Assembly: GCA_963696495.1 (NCBI GenBank)
Contig: CAVOKJ010000001.1
Coordinates: 62,001 to 126,000 of the forward strand
Length of the DNA: 64,000 nt
Direction: 5' to 3'
From: Bog-756 sp963696495
Lineage (GTDB): Bacteria > Actinomycetota > Acidimicrobiia > Acidimicrobiales > RAAP-2
The translations under genes were made by a program, and so were the position numbers. Shown in pieces: positions 33,264 through 41,489 of the stretch (position 1 is the stretch's first letter; each line of letters begins with the position of its first letter). The notes beneath the pieces were generated by a model that made no database searches, was not told where the DNA came from, and worked only from the letters and a program-made list of their open reading frames with translations.

Positions 33264-33345
33264 CCGGTGCCACCGTCACCGCCGCGCCACGGGGCCGGTG
33301 CCAGCGTCACCGCCGCGCCACGGGGCCGGTGCCAGCGTCACCGGG
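33264..33345. repeat. 31-bp tandem repeat between divergent tldD and aldo-keto reductase
   Basis: Two full 31-base units (33264-33294, 33295-33325; one mismatch) and a partial third. They fill the intergenic space between two divergent starts and end right at the -10 box of the aldo-keto reductase. The unit is GC-rich with the core GGTGCCAGCGTCACCG. Promoter spacing for tldD could change with copy number. Confidence 0.85.
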
Positions 33346-33351
33346 TACCGT
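33346..33351 (+). promoter_or_regulatory. -10 box of the aldo-keto reductase (leaderless)
   Basis: TACCGT, six bases before the ATG at 33358, with no Shine-Dalgarno sequence. Fits a leaderless transcript. Confidence 0.55.
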
Positions 33352-33357
33352 ACGTCG

Positions 33358-34344
33358 ATGATCCCCGACCACTACACGTTGGCCGGCTCCGACGTCAGCG
33401 TGCCGCCTCTCGGGGTCGGCACCTGGGCGTGGGGCGACCGTTCGACCTGGGGCATGGGTGGCTACGACGCCGACCTCACCCGCGACTCCATCCGTGAGGC
33501 GTGGGACGCCTCGATCGACGCCGGCGTCACGCTGTTCGACACGGCCGAGGTCTACGGCGGCGGGGAGAGCGAGCGGATCATCGGTGGGCTGGTGGCGGAC
33601 GACCCGGTCCGTGCCGGTCGGGTCGTCGTGGCCACGAAGTTCATGCCCTCGCCGTGGAAGCTGCGGGTCGAGCACTCACTGCTCAAGTCCCTGCGGGCCT
33701 CGCTGGGCCGGCTCGGGGTCCCGGCCGTCGACCTCTACCAGATCCACGGCCCGATCAGCATCCGCTCCCATGCCGCACTGGCGGGCGCACTGGCCGCCGC
33801 CCACCAGGAGGGCCTGGTGAAGGCGGTCGGGGTGTCCAACTACTCGGCGGGTGAGACCCGGTCGATCGCCGATGCCCTCGACCGTCGGGGCATGCGGCTG
33901 GCCACCAACCAGATCGAGTTCTCGTTGCTGCGCCGGTCACCGGAGACGGGCGGCCTCATCGCCGCCTGCGCCGAGCTCGGCGTGCTCCCGCTGGCCTACT
34001 CGCCGATCGGGCAGGGACGCCTGACCGGCAAGTACTCGGCGGGGAACCCGCCTCCGGGCAAGCGTCAGTTCTCGAACCATCCGATGGAGGTCGTGGACCG
34101 CGTCGTCGCCGAGCTGCGCACCATCGGGGAGAAGCACGGGGGAAAGCTGCCGAGTCAGGTCGCCCTCAACTGGGTGATGACCAAAGGGGTGGTGCCGATT
34201 CCCGGAGCGAAGAACCGCCACCAGGCCGAGGAGAACGCCGGCGCCCTCGGTTGGAGCATCGACGAGGAGGACGTCGACCGTCTCGACCGTGCCGCCCTGC
34301 CCGGGCTCACCAGCCTGCAGAGCCGGATCTGGCAGCACGGTTGA
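33358..34344 (+). CDS. aldo-keto reductase
   Basis: NADPH-dependent carbonyl reductase of the TIM-barrel AKR family, 328 aa. The catalytic tetrad is visible as Asp61 and Tyr66 (LFDTAEVYG), Lys94 (VATKF) and His130 (YQIHGP). The C-terminal cofactor motif VPIPGAKNRHQAEENAGALGW is present in parts VPIPGAKN and AEENAGALGW. It looks like the plant-type/YakC-like group; physiological substrate unknown. The start is fixed by a TACCGT box six bases upstream. Confidence 0.92.
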   Translation: MIPDHYTLAGSDVSVPPLGVGTWAWGDRSTWGMGGYDADLTRDSIREAWDASIDAGVTLFDTAEVYGGGESERIIGGLVADDPVRAGRVVVATKFMPSPWKLRVEHSLLKSLRASLGRLGVPAVDLYQIHGPISIRSHAALAGALAAAHQEGLVKAVGVSNYSAGETRSIADALDRRGMRLATNQIEFSLLRRSPETGGLIAACAELGVLPLAYSPIGQGRLTGKYSAGNPPPGKRQFSNHPMEVVDRVVAELRTIGEKHGGKLPSQVALNWVMTKGVVPIPGAKNRHQAEENAGALGWSIDEEDVDRLDRAALPGLTSLQSRIWQHG

Positions 34345-34472
34345 CCCGTCCGCCGCGCCCGCACGGACGGCACGCCGCCCCCGACCGGGCCCGCCATGTG
34401 CCAAGGCCTACCTTGTGAGTAGGATTTTGCACCCCGAGCGTCGAGGTCCCGTGCCGGCAGTGAGGAGATCCC

Positions 34473-35903
34473 GTGAGCAGCCCCCGATCCGTGTCGATGC
34501 GCCGCCCCTTCCGGCTCGCCACCCTGGCGGTGGTCGGGGCCCTCGTCGGCTCGGTCGCCTGGTCGGCGGTGGCGGCGGCGTCACCCACCCCGGTCAGCAG
34601 CGCCAGCACCTCCAGCCGGGGCGTGACGAAGTCAGCCATCAACGTCGTGTTCCCGGTGGTGTCCCTCAACTCCCTGGCCGGCCAGGAGGGGTTCGCCCAG
34701 GACGCCGAGTACGGCGAGCAGACCAAGGCGATCAAGTTCTACGTGAACCAGATCAACAGCTCGGGCGGGATCAACGGGCGCAAGATCAATCCGGTCATCA
34801 CCAGCTTCGACCCGACCAACGAGGCCAACATGCGCTCGTTGTGCAAGACGTGGACGGAGGGCTCACCGGCCGCCTTCGCCGTGCTCGACGGGGTGGGTGA
34901 CTGGACCGGGGACAACCAGCTGTGCGTCGCCCAGGAGGGCCACACCCCCTTCATCGGCCAGTGGACCACGGTGACCAACTGGACCAACGAGGGTTCGCCC
35001 TACCTGTGGTGGACCGGCCCCGACCAGGCGACCATCCTCCAGGCGGTCGTCAACTGGGGCCTCGGTGCCGGACTGCTGGGAGGGACCCACAAGGTGGCCG
35101 TGGTGGCCGGCGACCGTGCCTCGGACCAGACGGCGCTGAAGCAGTACCTGCTGCCCGACCTCCAACGGGCCGGCGTCAGCGTGGTGGTGAAGACCATCGC
35201 CGCCGACCCCTCGGAGACGTCCACCACCGATTCGGAGGCCCCGCTGGTGGTCCAGCAGCTCCGGAGCGCCGGCGTCACCTCGGTGATCCCCCTGATCCCC
35301 TTCAACGTCTTCTACCCGTTGCTCCAGGCCGAGACCTCCCAGCAGTACTACCCGAAACTGCTCCTCAGCGACTACGAGTCGAGCATCGAGACGGCACTCG
35401 GGCTCATCCCCGTCCCCTACGAGAAGGCCCTCGACGGGCAGGAGGGCCTCACCACCGAGACGCTCGGGGGAGGTACCAACCCCTCCGACTTCACCGGGCC
35501 TCTCGGCTACGACCCGGGGGTGAAGGCGTGCTGGACACCGTGGCACAAGGCCTATCCGCAGATCCCGTCGGGCAACACGACCGACTACCTCGAGCAGCAG
35601 GGTCCGGTCGTCGGCTGGTGCCAGGTCATCCGCCTGTTCGCCACTGCGGCCAAGGCGGCCGGGACCGACCTGAACCGACGCACGTTCGTCACGGCGCTCT
35701 CGAAGGTCAAGAACTTCCCGGGCACCTACACGCCGATCCTCAGCTTCGGGCCCGACAAGCGCTACGGCCCGACCGAGTTCAAGATCGTGAGGCTGCGGAA
35801 CAACGTCCCGCCCTCCTCAGCGTGCCAGCTGACCTCCCAGGGCAAGCCCCAGGGGACGTGCTGGGTCACCGTCGAGCCGTTCACGCCGCTGCCGACCGGC
35901 TGA
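34473..35903 (+). CDS. periplasmic-type binding protein, amino-acid/amide (Peripla_BP_6) family
   Basis: 476-aa secreted binding protein. A signal peptide (RRPFRLATLAVVGALVGSV, residues 10-28, then AWSAVAAAS) is followed by a type I binding domain: VVFPVVSL, AIKFYVNQINSSGGINGRK near 90 (the LivJ-type segment), NPVITSFDPTN and later KVAVVAGDRASDQ. No lipobox cysteine is seen. Ligand unknown; the family binds amino acids, amides or aromatic acids. GTG start with GAGGAG upstream. No permease or ATPase genes accompany it, so it is an orphan receptor or serves a transporter elsewhere. Confidence 0.83.
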   Translation: MSSPRSVSMRRPFRLATLAVVGALVGSVAWSAVAAASPTPVSSASTSSRGVTKSAINVVFPVVSLNSLAGQEGFAQDAEYGEQTKAIKFYVNQINSSGGINGRKINPVITSFDPTNEANMRSLCKTWTEGSPAAFAVLDGVGDWTGDNQLCVAQEGHTPFIGQWTTVTNWTNEGSPYLWWTGPDQATILQAVVNWGLGAGLLGGTHKVAVVAGDRASDQTALKQYLLPDLQRAGVSVVVKTIAADPSETSTTDSEAPLVVQQLRSAGVTSVIPLIPFNVFYPLLQAETSQQYYPKLLLSDYESSIETALGLIPVPYEKALDGQEGLTTETLGGGTNPSDFTGPLGYDPGVKACWTPWHKAYPQIPSGNTTDYLEQQGPVVGWCQVIRLFATAAKAAGTDLNRRTFVTALSKVKNFPGTYTPILSFGPDKRYGPTEFKIVRLRNNVPPSSACQLTSQGKPQGTCWVTVEPFTPLPTG

Positions 35904-35949
35904 GCAGCGCCGGCGCAGTGGCCACCGACGACCGGGAGGAGGACGACCG

Positions 35950-36276
35950 TTGGGCCACGTGCAGATCCAGTTCGCGGTAGACGACCCGGGCGTCGCCGAC
36001 GGGATCGTCGAGTCCCTGCTGGCCGAGCGCCTGGTGGCCTGCGGCCAGAGGACGGGGCCGGTGGTCAGCCGCTACTGGTGGGAGGGCGCCGTCCACGAGT
36101 CGCAGGAGTGGCTGGTGCTGCTCAAGACCCGCTCGGCGCTCGGCGCCCGGGTGGTCGACGCCGTCGTGGCCCGGCACCCCTACGAGACCCCCGAGGTCGT
36201 GGTGCTCGACATCCCCGCCGGTGCCCCGGACTACCTCGAGTGGATCGACGAGGTGACCGGGGCCGCTCCCGGCTGA
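35950..36276 (+). CDS. cutA: CutA1-type divalent-cation tolerance protein
   Basis: 108-aa cytoplasmic trimer-forming protein of the CutA1 family. Typical segments are LLAERLVACGQRTGPVVSRYWWEG, KTRSALGARVVDAV and the HPYETPEVVVLDI signature near 78-90. The exact function of the family is unsettled. TTG start with GGAGGAGG about seven bases upstream; no ATG is available in frame. Its stop abuts the stop of the convergent M20 gene with no spacer (TGATCA). Confidence 0.93.
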   Translation: MGHVQIQFAVDDPGVADGIVESLLAERLVACGQRTGPVVSRYWWEGAVHESQEWLVLLKTRSALGARVVDAVVARHPYETPEVVVLDIPAGAPDYLEWIDEVTGAAPG

Positions 36277-37752
36277 TCAGGCCCGGTGGACCGCGCCCGT
36301 GCCCGGGCCAGGGTGTGCGTCCCGGCGGGCGTGGGCGTCGAAGAGCACGGCCAGCGAGGTCGTGACGCGCTCGGCGGTCGGCAGGTGCAGGGACTCGTCG
36401 GGTCCGTGCGCATTGGAGCCGGGGCCGAGCACGCCGGCGGCCAGCAGCTGAGCCTCGGGGAACCGCGCCGCCAGCCAGCCCATGAAGGGGATGGTGCCCC
36501 CTTCGCCGAAGCGCCCCGCCGGCCGGCCGAAGGCGGTCGTCGAGGCATCGTCGAGGGCGGCGGACAGCCAGGGCGCGAAGGGCGCCGCCGCCCAACCACC
36601 GGCGGCCTGGCCTTCCACCCACTCCACCGCCGCCCCGTTGGGCGGATCGGCGGTGAGCACCCGCCCGATCGCCGCCGCGGCCCGGTCGGCGTCGACGGGC
36701 GGGGGGAGGCGGATGACCAGCTTCAGGGTCGTGGAGGGGCGGAGCACGGCCCCGGCTTCGCTGGCGGGCGGGAGGCCGTCCGCGCCGACGACGGCCACGG
36801 CGCCCGACCACGCGGTGCGCAGGGCCCGGTCGGCCGCATCCGACCCCTGGAGGACGAGGCCCTCGACCACCGGGAACGGTGTGGCGTCGAGACCCTCGTC
36901 GGCCAGCGCCACGGCCATCGACTCGGCATCGGCCCGCGAACCCTCGGGCACGTCTGCGCTGAGCTCGCCCGGGACGAGGTCCCCGGTCACCGGGTCCTCG
37001 AGGCGGTCGAGCAGGAGGCGGGCCAGGCGGAAGGAGGAGGGGACCACGGCGCCGGCCGACCCGCTGTGGACCCCCTGCTCGAGCACCGTGACGGTCAGCG
37101 TCCCGACGATGGCCCCGCGCAGTGAGGTGGTGATCCACAGCCGGTCATAGGTCGGGCTGCCGGAGTCGAGCGCCACCACCAGGTCGGGTGCGCCGATCCG
37201 GTCGGACAGGTGGCCGAGCACGTCGGGCAGGTGGGGGCTGCCGCTCTCCTCGGAGCCCTCGGCGACGACGATGCACCGGCCGTGGCGACCTCCGGCCGCC
37301 GCCACCGCTTCGAGGGCCACCAGGGCGGAGGGGAGCGCATAGCCGTCGTCGGCCACCCCGCGGCCGTAGAGCCGGTCGCCCTCGAGCACCGGGGTCCACG
37401 GCCCACGGCCCTCGCCCCAGCCCTCGAAGGGTGGCTGCTTGTCGTAGTGGCCGTAGACGAGGACGGTCCCCGTGGCGCCGGGATCGGTGGCCGGCACCTC
37501 GACGAGCACGGTCGGCGTGAGGCCGGGGATGCGCACGATCTCCACGTGCGCCCCCGGGAGCACCCGGTGCGCTGCCCACCCGGCCAACAGCTCGGCTGCG
37601 TCCTCCATGTGGCCGGCCGCCTCCCAGGCCGGATCGAATGCGGGGGAGAGATTGGGGATGGCGGCGTAGACCTCGAGCAGGGGGAGGACGTCCCGCCGCC
37701 ACCGTGCCAGCACCTCCGACGACATGGCGTCCCGCGGCGTCTCCGTCGACAT
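36277..37752 (-). CDS. M20-family metallopeptidase (dipeptidase type)
   Basis: 491-aa zinc-dependent peptidase of the M20/ArgE/DapE superfamily. First metal His near 101 (YGHYDKQP), bridging Asp near 131 (GRGVADDG), catalytic and metal Glu near 165 (AEGSEESGSPH), and a late His in GPGSNAHGPDE near 455. The insertion domain near 200-380 is the dimerisation lid. YGHYDKQPP is characteristic of cytosolic non-specific/carnosinase-like dipeptidases. ATG start; no leader peptide. Confidence 0.92.
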   Translation of the reverse strand: MSTETPRDAMSSEVLARWRRDVLPLLEVYAAIPNLSPAFDPAWEAAGHMEDAAELLAGWAAHRVLPGAHVEIVRIPGLTPTVLVEVPATDPGATGTVLVYGHYDKQPPFEGWGEGRGPWTPVLEGDRLYGRGVADDGYALPSALVALEAVAAAGGRHGRCIVVAEGSEESGSPHLPDVLGHLSDRIGAPDLVVALDSGSPTYDRLWITTSLRGAIVGTLTVTVLEQGVHSGSAGAVVPSSFRLARLLLDRLEDPVTGDLVPGELSADVPEGSRADAESMAVALADEGLDATPFPVVEGLVLQGSDAADRALRTAWSGAVAVVGADGLPPASEAGAVLRPSTTLKLVIRLPPPVDADRAAAAIGRVLTADPPNGAAVEWVEGQAAGGWAAAPFAPWLSAALDDASTTAFGRPAGRFGEGGTIPFMGWLAARFPEAQLLAAGVLGPGSNAHGPDESLHLPTAERVTTSLAVLFDAHARRDAHPGPGTGAVHRA

Positions 37753-37790
37753 GGGGAGATCCTAGGGTCGGCCCGCCGCGGCCATCGGCC

Positions 37791-38309
37791 TCAGGCCAGG
37801 ATCTTCGTCCAGCCGTCACCGACCGGAGCCATCACCACCGTGGTCAGCCTCATGGACCGGTGCAGCCACCTGCCGTCGACCTGTTGGTACTCGTCGTCCT
37901 CGTAGCCGCACATCCAATAGGACGTCCCGTCCAGCCGGCGGCACGGGCTGAGCAGGTCCCACCGCGCCGTGGCCCGCTCGCCGTCCACCTCGATGCGTGG
38001 TTTGACGAACAGGTGCCGCGAGAAGTCGAGGGTGGGGGATCCGAGCCGGTCGGCGATGGCACGCCTCCCCGTGGCCGAGCCGAGCCCGGGACCCCCGTCC
38101 CAGACACCGTCCTCGGTGAACAGCGTTGCCGCCTCGTCCGCCAGCCGCGCCAACAGGGCGGGACCCACGACGTGACCACGGGCGAAGCGGCGGTCGACCA
38201 GCTCCCCGTAGCGGGCCTTGAGCGAGTGGATGGCGAGCACCGACTCGCTGGCCTCGACCCGCCGGCGCAGTGCGGCCACCTCGCCGGCCAACTCCTCGAT
38301 GCTGGGCAC
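37791..38309 (-). CDS. SnoaL-like (NTF2-fold) protein
   Basis: 172-aa protein with a short N-terminal coiled segment (IEELAGEVAALRRRVEASESVLAIHSLKARYGELVDRRF in overlapping parts) followed by a cone-shaped NTF2 fold: LADEAATLFTEDGVWDGG, RHLFVKPRIEVDGERATARWDLL. This matches the SnoaL_4-type proteins often next to dioxygenases or dehydrogenases in actinobacteria, some of which are hydroxylating or hydratase-like. GTG start with GGAGAGGAC upstream. No catalytic role can be assigned. Confidence 0.78.
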   Translation of the reverse strand: MPSIEELAGEVAALRRRVEASESVLAIHSLKARYGELVDRRFARGHVVGPALLARLADEAATLFTEDGVWDGGPGLGSATGRRAIADRLGSPTLDFSRHLFVKPRIEVDGERATARWDLLSPCRRLDGTSYWMCGYEDDEYQQVDGRWLHRSMRLTTVVMAPVGDGWTKILA

Positions 38310-38456
38310 GTCCTCTCCTCCCACGGCTCCTCCTCGGGCTCGGTGCTCCCCGGCGGCGCGACCGCCTCCAGTATGGGCGGTCCGGGGGCGTCGGACCGGC
38401 GGACCGGGGCGCACCGCCCGGAGTCGCCTACAGTTCGCCGGAGTGAGGACGAACCG

Positions 38457-38897
38457 ATGATCGAGCGAGCGGTCGAGGACTGGCACGCCTACCTCGAGGG
38501 CCGTCTGCCCGGAGGGCTCGACAGCCTGCTCGACGACGACGTGGTGTTCTACTCGCCCATCGTGTACACGCCCCAGCGGGGGAAGGCGATCACGTCGCTC
38601 TACCTGCAGGCGGCGGCCCAGACGTTCCCGGGAGACCCCTCGGACGCCCCCGCGGCCCCCGGGGCCCCGCCGGCGCGCGCCTTCCGCTACACGAAGACCG
38701 TCCTGGCCGGCGATACCGCCGTCCTCGAGTTCGAGACGACCATCGGCGGCACCTACGTCAACGGCGTCGACATCATCCGGGCCGACGACCGGGGGCGGAT
38801 CGTCGAATTCCGCGTCATGATCAGGCCCTTGCAGGCCGTCGAGCTGGTGCACCGGCAGATGGGCGCCGCACTGGAGCGGATGAAGCCGACCGACTGA
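38457..38897 (+). CDS. NTF2-like (SnoaL) protein
   Basis: 146-aa small cytoplasmic protein with NTF2-like pattern: WHAYLEGRLPGGLDSLLDDDVVFYSPIVYTPQRGKAI and TAVLEFETTIGGTYVNGVDIIRADDRGRIVEFRVMIRPLQA (in parts). Function unknown. ATG 38457 follows GTGAGGAC, and a TACAGT box (38429-38434) gives a short leader. Divergent from another NTF2-like gene, to which it is not closely similar. Confidence 0.78.
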   Translation: MIERAVEDWHAYLEGRLPGGLDSLLDDDVVFYSPIVYTPQRGKAITSLYLQAAAQTFPGDPSDAPAAPGAPPARAFRYTKTVLAGDTAVLEFETTIGGTYVNGVDIIRADDRGRIVEFRVMIRPLQAVELVHRQMGAALERMKPTD

Positions 38898-38926
38898 TCC
38901 GACGACCGCCGGTGGATGAGCGGCCC

Positions 38927-38932
38927 TACACT
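38927..38932 (+). promoter_or_regulatory. -10 box of the DUF2510-like gene (leaderless)
   Basis: TACACT, six bases before GTG 38939 and nine before ATG 38942; no Shine-Dalgarno. Supports the short form of the next gene. Confidence 0.5.
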
Positions 38933-38938
38933 GCACAG

Positions 38939-39298
38939 GTGATGCTCGGTTATGGATACGGACACGGCTCGTGGGTGCCGATCGTCATCTTCGGCGGCAT
39001 GTTCGCCGTCCGGTATCTGACCTCGCAGCGCCGCCGGGCCGGTCGTCAGGGCCGTCCCGGCTCCCACCGCTCGTTCACCGGCCCACCGCCCCCCGGAGTC
39101 CGGGCGAACCCCGACGGCTCGCCGGCCGGTTCCGGACCGACCCAGACGGGGACCGCCCCGGGATGGTTCCGCGACCCCTTCTTCAAGCACGAGCACCGCT
39201 ACTGGTCCGGATCGGAGTGGACCGAGCACGTGAACGACGACGGCGCCCCCGGCCTCGATCCGCCACCGGGGGCGACCGGCACCTCCACGGAGGGCTGA
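38939..39298 (+). CDS. small membrane protein with C-terminal DUF2510-like motif
   Basis: 119 aa. One N-terminal membrane segment (GSWVPIVIFGGMFAVRYLTS) is followed by a basic, Pro/Gly-rich linker and the C-terminal motif APGWFRDPFFKHEHRYWSGSEWTEHV in parts WFRDPFF and HRYWSGSEWTEHV, the DUF2510 pattern of actinobacterial envelope-associated proteins. Function unknown. GTG 38939 or ATG 38942 was preferred over ATG 38912 because the latter lies upstream of the -10 box. Confidence 0.7.
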   Translation: MMLGYGYGHGSWVPIVIFGGMFAVRYLTSQRRRAGRQGRPGSHRSFTGPPPPGVRANPDGSPAGSGPTQTGTAPGWFRDPFFKHEHRYWSGSEWTEHVNDDGAPGLDPPPGATGTSTEG

Positions 39299-39335
39299 CC
39301 GCTACGATCGGGCAGCCGGAGGAATCGGGGAGCGC

Positions 39336-40697
39336 ATGGAGCCAGGTGGTGGACCGAAGATCTGTCTGATCGGTGCCGGAGGCATGTCCTTCGGTCCCGT
39401 GATGGTGCTCGACGCCATCAACACCCGACGGACTCGCGGTGCGACGATGGTGCTCCACGACATCAGCGCCGATCGCCTCGGGGTGGCCCGTCGCTTCGCC
39501 GACCGGGCCAACGAGCGAAACGGCAACCCCATCACCATCGAGGCGACCACCGACCCGGCAGAGGCCATGTCCGGTGCCGACTTCTGCCTGACCAGCGCCG
39601 AAGTCGGGCGCTGGCCGCACTGGATCGAGGACTACGAGATCCCCTGCCGGTACGGGTCCACGCAGATCACCGGCGAGAACGGAGGACCGGGGGCGGTCTT
39701 CCACTCGCTCCGCTCGATCCGGACCATGCTGGGCATCTGCGACGACATCCGGCGCTACTGCCCGGACACCTTCCTGATCAACCTGACCAACCCGCTCAGC
39801 CGGGTCACCCTGGCCATCAACACCGCCACCCCCATCCGGAACGTCAGCCTCTGCCACGAGTTCGCCGGGGGCATGGCCCGGATCGCCGGCCTCCTCCGCA
39901 TCCCCAAGTCCAAGATCACCGCAGAGGCGACGGGCATCAACCACTTCACCTTCTTCACCGACATCCGCCGGTCCGACACCGGCGAGGACCTGTACCCGCG
40001 GCTGCGGAGGTTGTGGCAGCGGCGATACTTCGACTATCCGCCGCCGGTCACCGCCGCCGCACGCCAGCTGGTCAAGGTGCCCTGGATCCAGCTGGCGGTG
40101 GAGCAGATGTACTCGCCGCTCGTCTCCCACATGTTCCGGGAGTACGGCCTGCTCCCGTGCTCGGTCGACAGCCACATCGGCGAGTACGTGCCGTTCGCCC
40201 GCGAGATCGCCGGATGGCATCCGGTGCCGGTGTACTTCCACGAGGGGGTCGGCACCCGCATGGAGCGGCTGGTGACCCGGTACGGGAACGGCGACTCCCA
40301 CGTCCCCATGCACCGGGCCGGCCGGTCGGCCGAGGAGGTGTTCCCGATCATCGGCGCCGTGTGGACCGACCGACCCCGGGAGCTCAACGCGGTCAACGTG
40401 CCCAACCGGGGGTACATCCCCAACCTCCCCGACGGGGCCATCGTCGAGGTTCCGGCCACGGTGGACGCCGGGGGCGTCGACCCCAAGGTCATGGCGCCGG
40501 TGATCGAGCCCCTGGCCGAGTTCATGAAGACGCAGATCGAGCTGCAGGACCTGGTGGTGAAGGCGGCCCTGACCGGCGACCCGGCCCCGGCGTTCGAGGC
40601 GCTCCGCCGGGACCCGCTGTCACCCCCCGACGAGGCCTCCTGCCGGAAGATCTTCGACGAGCTCATGGTGCTGCAGGCCGACGCCCTGCCCTTCTGA
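39336..40697 (+). CDS. GH4-family NAD/metal-dependent glycosidase
   Basis: 453-aa glycoside hydrolase of family 4, which cleaves glycosides by an NAD-dependent oxidation-elimination route with a divalent metal. The NAD loop GAGGMSFGP is near 13-21. INLTNPLSR near 149 and CHEF at 173-176 give the Asn and the metal-binding Cys, GINHF near 200 the metal-binding His. The C-H-E type motif points to the alpha-glucosidase/alpha-glycosidase branch and not to 6-phosphoglycosidases. GGAGG lies upstream of the ATG, and a TACGAT box is at 39303-39308. No sugar transporter is adjacent. Confidence 0.9.
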   Translation: MEPGGGPKICLIGAGGMSFGPVMVLDAINTRRTRGATMVLHDISADRLGVARRFADRANERNGNPITIEATTDPAEAMSGADFCLTSAEVGRWPHWIEDYEIPCRYGSTQITGENGGPGAVFHSLRSIRTMLGICDDIRRYCPDTFLINLTNPLSRVTLAINTATPIRNVSLCHEFAGGMARIAGLLRIPKSKITAEATGINHFTFFTDIRRSDTGEDLYPRLRRLWQRRYFDYPPPVTAAARQLVKVPWIQLAVEQMYSPLVSHMFREYGLLPCSVDSHIGEYVPFAREIAGWHPVPVYFHEGVGTRMERLVTRYGNGDSHVPMHRAGRSAEEVFPIIGAVWTDRPRELNAVNVPNRGYIPNLPDGAIVEVPATVDAGGVDPKVMAPVIEPLAEFMKTQIELQDLVVKAALTGDPAPAFEALRRDPLSPPDEASCRKIFDELMVLQADALPF

Positions 40698-40737
40698 CGC
40701 GGCCCGCCGGTCGGGCCGTTTCGACGACGCCGGTGGC

Positions 40738-41403
40738 TCAGGCCGGCGGGTCGCCGACGAGCAGCCCGTCGACCGCCTCGCGCAGGAGGCCCCCCAGCTG
40801 GTCGGACGGCACGTCGGCGAACACGTCGCCGGCGAGCACGAGACCCCCCATCACGGCTCCGAAGGCGCAGGCCATGCGCACACGCTCCCGCAGCGGGATG
40901 GCGGCGTCGCCCAGGACCTCACGGAAGCGCATCTCGAGATCGTCGTGCTCGGCGTCGTGGCGGTCGCGGTGCAGCTCCTCGAGGGCGGCCCGGTTCCGCT
41001 CGTGGAAGACGAACAGGGCGCGGTGCTCGAGCATCTGGCCGATGAGCCCGTCGAGGAGCGCCGCCCACGCCTCCGGCGACGGCCCGGACTCCCCGAGGGA
41101 GGCCAGTGCGCCCCGGCCGAACTCGTGCAGACGGAGGTGGAGGGCGAGGAGGATGTCCTCCTTGCTGGCGAAGTGGTAGTAGATGGCCGCCTTGGAGAAG
41201 CCGAGACGCTCGGCGATCTGGCGCAGGGAGGTCTTGTCGTAGCCCTGGCTCGTGAACAGCTCGAGGGCGATGTCGAGGATGCGTTCGCGGGTGCCGCCCT
41301 CCGGCGAAGGCGCCGGCGGCGATGTCGATGTCGATGTCGGCGTGGCGGCGGCCACGTCATCGCCGACGGGACCGTCGGCCGGGGGAGCTGCCATCTTGCT
41401 CAT
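40738..41403 (-). CDS. TetR-family repressor of the DrrAB-like exporter
   Basis: 221-aa TetR regulator. The helix-turn-helix lies near 35-80: RERILDIALELFTSQGYDKTSLRQIAERLGFSKAAIYYHFASKEDIL in overlapping parts, ending in the classical YYHFASKEDIL. The C-terminal ligand domain is hydrophobic and variable. The start is six bases after TAGAAT, so the mRNA may be leaderless. Two matching palindromes lie in the 86-base divergent region, one over each gene's -10 box. It therefore very likely represses itself and the ABC exporter until a toxic ligand binds. Confidence 0.92.
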   Translation of the reverse strand: MSKMAAPPADGPVGDDVAAATPTSTSTSPPAPSPEGGTRERILDIALELFTSQGYDKTSLRQIAERLGFSKAAIYYHFASKEDILLALHLRLHEFGRGALASLGESGPSPEAWAALLDGLIGQMLEHRALFVFHERNRAALEELHRDRHDAEHDDLEMRFREVLGDAAIPLRERVRMACAFGAVMGGLVLAGDVFADVPSDQLGGLLREAVDGLLVGDPPA

Positions 41404-41409
41404 GCCCCC

Positions 41410-41431
41410 ATTCTACTTGACAGCCGGTAAG
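41410..41431 (-). promoter_or_regulatory. tetR -10 box and operator 1
   Basis: TAGAAT (41415-41410) is the -10 box of the tetR gene. It overlaps an 18-base site (41414-41431) that reads CTTACC-GGCTGT-CAAGTA on the minus strand. Binding here would block the regulator's own promoter. Confidence 0.7.
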
Positions 41432-41437
41432 TTGTCC

Positions 41438-41455
41438 CTTACCATCCGGCAAGTA
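41438..41455 (+). promoter_or_regulatory. operator 2 over the exporter -10 box
   Basis: CTTACC-ATCCGG-CAAGTA on the plus strand, the same consensus as operator 1 and 24 bases from it. The exporter's -10 box TACCAT (41440-41445) lies inside it. GGAG near 41473 then serves ATG 41490. Confidence 0.7.
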
Positions 41456-41489
41456 AACAAATTTCCGATGCCGGAGCGGTGATGGCCCG

